Source: an uncultured Selenomonadales bacterium
GTDB taxonomy: Bacteria; Bacillota_C; Negativicutes; Selenomonadales; Selenomonadaceae
Length of the DNA: 5,273 nucleotides
Assembly (NCBI GenBank): GCA_937907035.1
Contig: CALCTX010000150.1
Span: 1 to 5,273 of the forward strand
Reading direction: 5' to 3'
In this document: positions 1-4,543 of the stretch, one piece after another
How the letters are laid out: the number at the start of each line of letters is the position of its first letter
Numbering within the stretch: the first letter of the stretch is position 1
Position numbers and translations under genes: made by a program
The notes under the pieces: generated by a model
The model's input: the letters and a program-made list of their open reading frames with translations, nothing else
The model's database searches: none
Told to the model about the DNA's origin: nothing

Positions 1-422
1 ATAAAGCTTCTTATGGAAAGATAGTAGAAAATGAGCTTAAGCATACTGTTGGTGGATGTGCTTTATCTTTCATGGTTATGGATGTGGATCATTTTAAAAC
101 AATTAATGATACTTTAGGTCATGCTTATGGAGACCAGTTTATTGTAAGAACTGCAAAGGTATTAAAAAATGTATTACCTCAGACTGCTATTTTAGGACGT
201 ATTGGCGGAGATGAATTTTTTGTATTATGTTCAGGGATACCGGAAGCCCGTTTCAGGAAACGAGTGGAAAGTATTGAGGTATATTTTGCAGATAGTGGGG
301 ATATTGATGTCTCAGTTGGCAGTTCATGGTGCAATACAGGCCACAGATTAAAAGAATCGGTTGCTGAAGCTGATGAGATCATGTATGAAGCAAAACGTGA
401 ATATTATCGGGAGAATCCATAA
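1..422 (+). CDS. GGDEF-domain protein (diguanylate cyclase), 3' part only
   Basis: This is the C-terminal end of a GGDEF protein. The frame is open to the left edge (first full codon at 3), so the real start and any N-terminal sensor domain lie outside; 139 residues are visible. The family makes cyclic di-GMP from two GTP. Visible in order: a helix after the usual N-terminal LTGLxNR region (now outside), the metal-binding stretch DVDHFKTIND (visible residues 27-36), an intact GGDEF signature within RIGGDEF (68-72), a VSVG strand, and the classic C-terminal helix ADEIMYEAKR. The intact signature and metal-binding Asp suggest an active cyclase. The RxxD inhibitory site expected just before GGDEF is replaced by PQTA (59-62), so product inhibition through this site is unlikely. 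No EAL or other domain follows; the protein ends soon after the domain. The ATG at 72 lies inside the domain and is not the start. Confidence 0.93.
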   Translation, partial: KASYGKIVENELKHTVGGCALSFMVMDVDHFKTINDTLGHAYGDQFIVRTAKVLKNVLPQTAILGRIGGDEFFVLCSGIPEARFRKRVESIEVYFADSGDIDVSVGSSWCNTGHRLKESVAEADEIMYEAKREYYRENP

Positions 423-460
423 ATCAAAAAGCAGCTGCCATCTGGCAGCTGCTTTTTGAT
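423..460. terminator. Bidirectional intrinsic terminator between convergent genes
   Basis: A perfect inverted repeat with 18-bp arms (423-440 and 443-460) around a very short loop. Its GC-rich core GCAGCTGCCA/TGGCAGCTGC is flanked by A5 on the left and T5 on the right, so a transcript from either strand gives a hairpin followed by a U-tract. It begins directly after the TAA of the GGDEF gene and lies 15 bp beyond the stop of the chromate-transporter gene on the other strand, so one element most likely ends both transcripts. Confidence 0.92.
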
Positions 461-475
461 TTATGGCATATATTT

Positions 476-1036
476 TCACATGCAAAGGCCTAATATCAGT
501 CCCAAAATTCCGGAACCGGCTAAAACTTTAATAACGCTGACCTTTTTTTTGACAGCGATCAGAGTACAAATAAGGATAATAAGAGCCGGCAGGTTGATCG
601 CACCAAAATTTTTGGGGATTGTCTCGCTGTCCCAAAGTGCAAGCAGGACAAAACTTATTCCGGCCGAACTGATAAGTGCGACTACCGCAGGGCGGAGACC
701 GTTAAGGACACCGCGGATAGGCCCGATGTCACCATATTTGTAAAACAAACCGGCAAGAAATATACCTAAGAAAAATGACGGGGTGACAAATCCAACCGTA
801 GCTGCGATGGCACCGCCAAGACCGGCTATTTTAGTTCCGGCGAAGGTGGCAGCATTAATACCGATCGGCCCGGGGGTCATTTGCGATATGGTAAAAATGT
901 CAATGAATTCGGTGAGTGTAAGCCAGTGGTGAGTTTCCACCAAAACATCCTGAATAAGCGGCATTGAAGCATATCCGCCACCAACACAGAAGATACTTAC
1001 TTTCGCGAACTCGAAAAACAATTGCCAATATATCAT
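476..1036 (-). CDS. Chromate transporter family protein, short-chain (second gene of pair)
   Basis: A 186-residue integral membrane protein of the CHR (chromate ion transporter) family, half the length of the fused ChrA of Proteobacteria. Family signs are GGGYASMPLI (19-28), SQMTPGPIGINAATFAG (51-67) and LNGLRPAVVALI (111-122), with several hydrophobic segments between and after them. Known members export chromate using the ion gradient; short-chain members act as pairs of related subunits, as with YwrA/YwrB of Bacillus subtilis. The start is ATG at 1034-1036 with an AAGGAG ribosome binding site about 9 bp upstream that overlaps the stop of the preceding gene, so the two are cotranscribed and probably translationally coupled. 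It ends in LGLCM just before a terminator. The family is clear; that chromate is the physiological substrate is inference, since many homologues are annotated only by family. Confidence 0.93.
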   Translation of the reverse strand: MIYWQLFFEFAKVSIFCVGGGYASMPLIQDVLVETHHWLTLTEFIDIFTISQMTPGPIGINAATFAGTKIAGLGGAIAATVGFVTPSFFLGIFLAGLFYKYGDIGPIRGVLNGLRPAVVALISSAGISFVLLALWDSETIPKNFGAINLPALIILICTLIAVKKKVSVIKVLAGSGILGLILGLCM

Positions 1037-1045
1037 TACAAAGCC

Positions 1046-1053
1046 ATCTCCTT
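1046..1053 (-). promoter_or_regulatory. Ribosome binding site overlapping the upstream stop codon
   Basis: Read on the - strand this is AAGGAGAT. Its first two bases lie in the TAA stop (1052-1054) of the first chromate-transporter gene, and it sits about 9 bp before the ATG of the second. Ribosomes ending the first gene would be delivered straight to this site, which favours balanced synthesis of the two subunits. Confidence 0.8.
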
Positions 1054-1627
1054 AACCAAACTGTTTACTGCGCATCAGCCAAAGGCCGAGCAAACCGTCG
1101 ATAATTATGATCATCATCATATTGGCGCGGAAAAAAAGTGCACCGATAAAAGTTGCTGTCATTATGACGATCGGCAAAACGAGCTTTTTTTTCAATTGCT
1201 TGGATATGAGATCAAACATCACGTTTAGTATGAGTGCTGTGGCACCACACTGCATGCCCTTCAGAATCAGCTTTACATAAGGATTGGTTGCGAACGCATC
1301 GTAACAGACAGCGATTATTGACAAAGTGATAAGCGGAGGAATGATCGTTGCCGTCAAAGCAGTAAATGCTCCCAAAATTCCGGCGACCCGGTAGCCGAGC
1401 ATTATCGAAGCGTTGGCAGCTAAAACGCCGGGCGTTGATTGAGCGATGGCGACCAGGTCAAGAGTTTCTTTGTCATCAAGCCAGCCATACTCATCGACAT
1501 ATTTCATTTTCAGCAGCGGAATGATCACAAATCCGCCACCAACTGTAAATGCACTGATAAGAAAAGTTGAAATAAATAACTTTTTGAAGGAAAAGTTTTC
1601 CGGTATTTTTCGAACAGGATTATTCAT
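1052..1627 (-). CDS. Chromate transporter family protein, short-chain (first gene of pair)
   Basis: A 191-residue membrane protein, the other half of the CHR-family pair. It has a basic N-terminal lead of about 15 residues, then GGGFVIIPLL (30-39), QSTPGVLAANAS (63-74) and ILKGMQCGATALILN (121-135). These align position for position with the matching motifs of the downstream partner, so the two are ancient duplicates. Several hydrophobic stretches mark membrane helices, including a very hydrophobic one near the C-terminus (MMMIIIIDGLLGLWL). The start is ATG at 1625-1627, supported by AAAGGAAG 7 bp upstream. The gene lies 15 bp before its partner, and a good promoter lies just upstream, so these two form a complete operon. 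The pair probably works as a heteromer exporting an oxyanion such as chromate; the substrate is inferred from the family only. Confidence 0.93.
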   Translation of the reverse strand: MNNPVRKIPENFSFKKLFISTFLISAFTVGGGFVIIPLLKMKYVDEYGWLDDKETLDLVAIAQSTPGVLAANASIMLGYRVAGILGAFTALTATIIPPLITLSIIAVCYDAFATNPYVKLILKGMQCGATALILNVMFDLISKQLKKKLVLPIVIMTATFIGALFFRANMMMIIIIDGLLGLWLMRSKQFG

Positions 1628-1663
1628 TTACGAGCTTCCTTTGCGATGAATTTTGATAGTTTC

Positions 1664-1692
1664 ATTTAAGCAACAGAATAAAAGGTTGTCAA
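1664..1692 (-). promoter_or_regulatory. Sigma-A type promoter of the chromate-transporter operon
   Basis: On the - strand a perfect -35 box TTGACA (1687-1692) is followed by a 17-bp spacer and a weaker -10 box TTAAAT (1664-1669, 4 of 6 to consensus). Transcription would begin near 1657, leaving a leader of roughly 30 bases before the ATG at 1627. The terminator of the upstream regulator gene lies immediately behind it, which supports independent transcription of the transporter pair. Confidence 0.7.
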
Positions 1693-1700
1693 GCGTTTTC

Positions 1701-1738
1701 AAAATAAAAACCGGCTGCCGTAAGTTGGCAACCGGTTT
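1701..1738 (-). terminator. Intrinsic terminator of the XRE regulator gene
   Basis: An inverted repeat with 12-bp arms (1708-1719 and 1727-1738) and a 7-base loop. In the - strand RNA the one imperfect pair is a G-U wobble, whereas in the + strand RNA it would be an A-C mismatch, so the hairpin suits - strand transcription. It is followed on that strand by a T-rich run (TTTTTATTTT including the foot of the stem). It starts about 10 bp after the stop of the XRE gene. Confidence 0.87.
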
Positions 1739-1747
1739 GTTATACTG

Positions 1748-2104
1748 TCAGCGTCTTTTCTTTTCTTCCAATTCCTCACTATACAAAGCAGAAATAAGAT
1801 TTATCAACTTTTTACGGTCACGCTGAGTAGGACTCTTGGAAAAAATTTTGTATGAACCATTTTGCAGGAAGGAGATAAGGTCAACATTAGGCTCTTTGCG
1901 AGTATACGGGCGGTCGTGCTTCAAAAGGAAATCTAATGACACATGAAAATAATCGGCGATTTTTTTGAGAGTCTCATGATCCGGCTCTCTGACCCCCCGC
2001 TCGTAGCGATTATAAGTTGATTGCCCAATATGAAGGGCATTTGCAATATTTGTCTGTGTCAAAGCTTCTTTTTCGCGCAGATAGCGCAATCTGTTGTTTT
2101 GCAC
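1748..2104 (-). CDS. XRE-family transcriptional regulator (HTH)
   Basis: A 118-residue DNA-binding protein. Residues 5-60 form a Cro/C1-type helix-turn-helix: LRYLREKEALTQTNIANAL, then the recognition region HIGQSTYNRYERG (25-37), then ETLKKIADYFHVSLDFLL (44-61), which matches the family closely. The remaining half (62-118) is not a domain I recognise; it is polar and ends in the charged tail EELEEKKRR, perhaps a dimerisation or effector region. The start is GTG at 2102-2104, chosen because an excellent ribosome binding site (AAGGAGGG) lies 8 bp upstream and no in-frame ATG gives a full HTH. The gene has its own promoter and terminator, so it is a single-gene unit. Its targets are unknown; a TGACA inverted repeat near its promoter suggests autoregulation. 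No toxin, phage or conjugation gene sits beside it, so nothing links it to a mobile element. Confidence 0.9.
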   Translation of the reverse strand: MQNNRLRYLREKEALTQTNIANALHIGQSTYNRYERGVREPDHETLKKIADYFHVSLDFLLKHDRPYTRKEPNVDLISFLQNGSYKIFSKSPTQRDRKKLINLISALYSEELEEKKRR

Positions 2105-2112
2105 AGATTCAT

Positions 2113-2120
2113 CCCTCCTT
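2113..2120 (-). promoter_or_regulatory. Ribosome binding site deciding a GTG start
   Basis: On the - strand this is AAGGAGGG, almost the full anti-16S complement, placed 8 bp before GTG at 2104. An ATG at 2110-2112 lies directly against it but is out of frame and too close to be used well, so GTG is the better start for the XRE regulator. Confidence 0.8.
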
Positions 2121-2172
2121 AATAGATTACCCCAAAGATTAATAAATACACTTTAAACGTATTATTAAGAAA

Positions 2173-2201
2173 ATTTTAGCATGTGACTTTAGGCTTGTCA
2201 A
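2173..2201 (-). promoter_or_regulatory. Sigma-A type promoter of the XRE regulator gene
   Basis: On the - strand a perfect TTGACA (2196-2201), a 17-bp spacer, and TAAAAT (2173-2178, 5 of 6 to TATAAT). Transcription would start near 2166, giving a leader of about 60 bases. No terminator is visible between the aminotransferase stop at 2230 and this promoter, so some read-through from the operon upstream could also reach the regulator gene. Confidence 0.78.
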
Positions 2202-2208
2202 AGGTTAA

Positions 2209-2221
2209 TGACAAAATGTCA
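2209..2221. promoter_or_regulatory. Candidate operator: TGACA inverted repeat upstream of the XRE promoter
   Basis: TGACA-AAA-TGTCA is a 13-bp dyad with perfect 5-bp arms. It sits 7 bp upstream of the -35 box, which itself contains a third TGACA in the - strand orientation. Three copies of the same half-site in about 26 bp around a promoter driving an HTH regulator suggest an autoregulatory operator. This is inference from position and symmetry only; short AT-rich repeats can arise by chance. Confidence 0.4.
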
Positions 2222-2229
2222 ATGTATCA

Positions 2230-3405
2230 TTACCGTTTTTGATATTTTTTTAAGAAATTACCTATACGGGCTAAGGCCTCAGTTATATTATCCAACGATG
2301 TTGCGTATGAACAACGGATATAACCTTCGCCGCATTCGCCAAAGGCATTGCCCGGAACTAATGCAACATGTTCTGTTTTGAGCAATTGTTCGGCAAATTC
2401 CTCTGAAGTAAGTCCTGTTGAACGAATGCTTGGGAAAATGTAAAAAGCCCCTTTTGGTTCAAAGCATTCCAAGCCTAATTTTTGGAAGCCGTCGTAAATG
2501 AAGCGGCGACGGCGGTCATATTCCTGAACCATATTTCGCATATACTTTTCCCCGTGCCGCAAAGCTTCAACTGCTGCCAACTGAGCAGTTATCGGTGCGC
2601 AGAGCATAGTATACTGATGAATCTTAGTCATTGCGGCAATGATTTCCGGAGCGGCGAGAGCGTAACCGATACGCCAGCCGGTCATGGCATAAGCTTTGGA
2701 AAATCCGTTCAGCAAGATCGTGCGTTCCTGCATATCCGGCAGAGAGGCAAAACAAATATGTTTTTCGTTTCCGTAAGTCAGATCACCGTAAATTTCATCA
2801 GAAATGACAATAAGGTCATTTGCTTTGGCAAATTCAGCGATCAGCAACAAGTTTTCACGGCTCATAACGGCTCCGGTCGGATTGTTCGGGTAGCCGATAA
2901 GCAACGCTTTTGTTTTGGCGGTCAGATGGGCTTTAAGGTCATCCGGTGTGAGACGAAAATCATTTTCGATTTTTGTCGGTACAGATACCGGCACGGCTCC
3001 GGCCAGAGCGGCACAAGCCTTGTAGGATACATAACATGGTTCGGGAATAAGAATTTCATCCCCGGGGGCAAGGATCGCCCGCATTGCGATATCCAGGGCT
3101 TCACTTACGCCGACGGTTACGAGGATATTTTCTTTTACATCGTAATTTATTCCGAATCTGGTGTTGTAGTGGCTGGCAATTTCCTGACGAAGTTCAAGCA
3201 ATCCCCGGTTGGCGGTGTAGGATGTATAACCTTGTTCCAGACCGTACACGCAGCTTTCTCTTATAGTCCAGGGAGTTACAAAATCCGGTTCGCCAACGCC
3301 GAGGGAGATGACATCTTCCATTTCGGCTGCAATATCAAAAAAACGGCGGATACCGGACGGCGGAACAGCTTTAACCAGCGGAGACAGGCGGTCTTCCCAA
3401 TTCAT
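2230..3405 (-). CDS. PLP-dependent class I/II aminotransferase (AlaT/PatA/AspC-like)
   Basis: A full-length 391-residue cytoplasmic fold-type I aminotransferase, which moves an amino group between an amino acid and a 2-oxo acid. Visible in order: SGIRRFFDIAAEMEDVISLGVGEPDF at the N-terminus (given in part as LGVGEPDF, 35-42), YPNNPTG (172-178, Asn175 holding the cofactor), SDEIYGDL (202-209, Asp203 and Tyr206), the Schiff-base lysine Lys237 in NGFSKAYAMTGWRIGY, Arg245 for the cofactor phosphate, and Arg364 in YIRCSYATS for the substrate carboxylate. All key residues are present, so it should be active. The ATG overlaps the stop of the Lrp-type gene by 4 bp (ATGA), implying translational coupling. 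An Lrp regulator directly before such an enzyme is the arrangement of alaR-alaT (yugG-yugH) in Bacillus subtilis, so alanine-pyruvate transamination is the best guess. Aspartate or N-acetyl-diaminopimelate aminotransferase cannot be excluded from sequence alone. Confidence 0.94.
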   Translation of the reverse strand: MNWEDRLSPLVKAVPPSGIRRFFDIAAEMEDVISLGVGEPDFVTPWTIRESCVYGLEQGYTSYTANRGLLELRQEIASHYNTRFGINYDVKENILVTVGVSEALDIAMRAILAPGDEILIPEPCYVSYKACAALAGAVPVSVPTKIENDFRLTPDDLKAHLTAKTKALLIGYPNNPTGAVMSRENLLLIAEFAKANDLIVISDEIYGDLTYGNEKHICFASLPDMQERTILLNGFSKAYAMTGWRIGYALAAPEIIAAMTKIHQYTMLCAPITAQLAAVEALRHGEKYMRNMVQEYDRRRRFIYDGFQKLGLECFEPKGAFYIFPSIRSTGLTSEEFAEQLLKTEHVALVPGNAFGECGEGYIRCSYATSLDNITEALARIGNFLKKYQKR

Positions 3406-3881
3406 GGCGACACCACCAATCTGCGGTCACATTCTTTGTCATCAATGATAACGCCGTCTTTTTTGTACGGTTTCAGCATAAAGTGACTGCTGGTTGCTGT
3501 AACACCGTCAATGGTGGCCAGGCGTGTTGCAACAAAGTTAGCGACTTCTTTTAAGGAGTTGCCTTCGATCACTACCATAAGATCAAATTTCCCGCTCATC
3601 AGATAAACATCGCGAACTTCTTCAAAACGATAGATCCTTTCCGCAATCGCATCAAAACCTACTTCACGCTGCGGAGTAAGATTGACCTCGATTATTGCGG
3701 TTACCTTATCAGTACCAAATTTGTCCCAGTTGATCAAAGTGTTGTAACCGCTGATGATGTTGTTGCGTTCCAATTCAGCGATTTCTTTCTCAATCTGATA
3801 TTCACTGCGGTTCAATATGGCAGCCAGTTCACTGACGGGACGTCTGGCATTGTGTTCTAAAAGTTCAAGCAGTTCTTTCAT
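3402..3881 (-). CDS. Lrp/AsnC-family transcriptional regulator (AlaR-like)
   Basis: A 159-residue regulator with the standard two-part layout. Residues 3-48 are a winged helix-turn-helix (MKELLELLEHNARRPVSELA, then LNRSEYQIEKEIAELERNNII); residues about 58-138 are the ligand-binding RAM domain, with the family's signature stretch LMSGKFDLMVVIEG (94-107). Such proteins form octamers or dimers that bind an amino acid and wrap AT-rich promoter DNA. The start chosen is ATG at 3879-3881, with AGGGGG 8 bp upstream and a length normal for the family; the frame stays open to an ATG at 3962, but that extension (28 residues, no family similarity) covers a hairpin and likely leader. It is the first gene of an operon with the aminotransferase and is divergent from yhcH-purL. 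It probably regulates its own operon; effect and ligand (alanine by analogy to AlaR) are inference. Confidence 0.92.
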   Translation of the reverse strand: MKELLELLEHNARRPVSELAAILNRSEYQIEKEIAELERNNIISGYNTLINWDKFGTDKVTAIIEVNLTPQREVGFDAIAERIYRFEEVRDVYLMSGKFDLMVVIEGNSLKEVANFVATRLATIDGVTATSSHFMLKPYKKDGVIIDDKECDRRLVVSP

Positions 3882-3909
3882 ATCAAAATCCCCCTGAAAA
3901 ATAAAATTT

Positions 3910-3924
3910 CCCGTTGTAAACGGG
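3910..3924. repeat. Short perfect inverted repeat in the leader of the Lrp gene
   Basis: CCCGTT-GTA-AACGGG, with 6-bp perfect arms and a 3-base spacer, 15 bp before the ribosome binding site of the Lrp gene. A further AACGG copy lies about 14 bp upstream on the - strand, able to pair alternatively with CCGTTT. No U-tract follows, so it is not an ordinary terminator. It may be an operator or a small leader hairpin; its function is unknown. Confidence 0.5.
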
Positions 3925-3975
3925 GTTGAAAAATATGCCGTTTCAAACATTGCATATATCACACTAATTGTATAA

Positions 3976-4005
3976 AATATAACATACAGGCAAATAATGT
4001 TGCAA
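3976..4005 (-). promoter_or_regulatory. Tentative promoter of the Lrp-aminotransferase operon
   Basis: On the - strand TTGCAA (4000-4005, 4 of 6 to the -35 consensus), an 18-bp spacer, and TATATT (3976-3981, 5 of 6). It leaves a leader of about 90 bases that contains the CCCGTT hairpin. The region is so AT-rich that other -10 choices exist, such as TACAAT at 3967-3972, so the exact promoter is uncertain. No convincing -35/-10 pair was found for the + strand genes, whose promoter should lie in the same 167-bp gap. Confidence 0.35.
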
Positions 4006-4013
4006 TAATATTT
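3992..4013. promoter_or_regulatory. Candidate Lrp-type operator: 22-bp imperfect AT-rich palindrome
   Basis: Two 11-base arms meet at TTGCAA; 9 of 11 positions pair (left AAATAATGTTG, right CAATAATATTT). It lies centrally between the divergent Lrp gene and yhcH, and covers the tentative -35 box of the Lrp operon. Length, AT-richness and dyad symmetry are like those of Lrp-family sites, but no consensus for this regulator is known to me. Confidence 0.4.
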
Positions 4014-4048
4014 ATGAAATAAATTTCTTTAATTTTGGGGGTGCGGTA

Positions 4049-4528
4049 ATGATTTTAGGCAATGTTTGCAATATGGATACCAAGTTAGCAGACTGTGATG
4101 AAGCCGTAAAAAAAGCGTTGCTTTATCTCAAAGAGCAAGATTTTACGAAAATGCCGGATGGGAAATATGAGATAGATGGCGATAAAATATATGCTAAAGT
4201 TCAGCGTTATACTACCAAGCCGGTAGAAAAATGCCGGCCGGAAGCGCATAAGAAATATATTGATGTCCAGTTTATTGCCGAAGGGCAGGAAGAAATCGGC
4301 TGGTGCGCTGACAGTCCGGATTTAGTCGAGGTTGAAGACTATGATGGTCGGGACGATGTGGTGTTTTTTGCCAAGCTCGTTCCGGAAAGCAGTGTGGTCT
4401 TGAAGACCGGAGATTTTGCAGTTCTTTATCCAAGTGATATTCATCGGCCGCAAGCAGCAGTTGAGGGTGAAGAGTCTGAAGTTATCAAAGTCGTAGTCAA
4501 AGTGGCTGTTGACTTGTTGAAGAAATGA
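4049..4528 (+). CDS. YhcH/YjgK/YiaL (DUF386) family cupin protein
   Basis: A complete 159-residue small cytoplasmic protein of the YhcH/YjgK/YiaL family, which includes EbgC (beta subunit of evolved beta-galactosidase) and NanQ (YhcH), reported as an anomerase for N-acetylneuraminate. The fold is a single beta-barrel cupin that holds a metal. Family signs are PEAHKKYIDVQFIAEGQEEIGW (here residues 64-85; key residues Glu65, His67 and Asp72) and YPSDIHRP (127-134, with His132), the likely metal and substrate ligands. The start is ATG at 4049 after GGGGGTG with 5 bp spacing, and the opening MILGNV fits the family's usual N-terminus; the later ATG at residue 9 has no such support. It is followed 15 bp later by purL, so the two are almost certainly cotranscribed. 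No sialic acid or sugar-uptake gene is nearby, so the substrate is unknown; a sugar or sugar phosphate is the reasonable inference. Confidence 0.9.
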   Translation: MILGNVCNMDTKLADCDEAVKKALLYLKEQDFTKMPDGKYEIDGDKIYAKVQRYTTKPVEKCRPEAHKKYIDVQFIAEGQEEIGWCADSPDLVEVEDYDGRDDVVFFAKLVPESSVVLKTGDFAVLYPSDIHRPQAAVEGEESEVIKVVVKVAVDLLKK

Positions 4529-4543
4529 TTTGGAGGCAGAAAA

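Noticed and set aside
2061..2112. A 17-residue frame on the - strand from the ATG at 2110-2112, just after the XRE ribosome binding site
   Set aside because: The ATG is only about 1 base from the AGGAGG core, too close for efficient use, and the peptide has no recognisable feature. The GTG 8 bp downstream is correctly spaced.
2482..3486. A 334-codon open frame on the + strand
   Set aside because: It lies opposite the well-supported aminotransferase gene, whose catalytic motifs are all intact. The + strand translation is rich in Phe, Cys and Gly, shows no known domain and has no good ribosome binding site, so it is a shadow frame.
3882..3962. An N-terminal extension of the Lrp regulator from ATG at 3962
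   Set aside because: The extra 28 residues do not resemble the family, and the inner ATG at 3881 has a good ribosome binding site and gives the usual length. The extension covers promoter and leader sequence.
3960..4048. A purine riboswitch or PurR box before yhcH-purL
   Set aside because: The leader is under 90 bases, AT-rich and without the paired stems of a purine aptamer or a recognisable PurR box.
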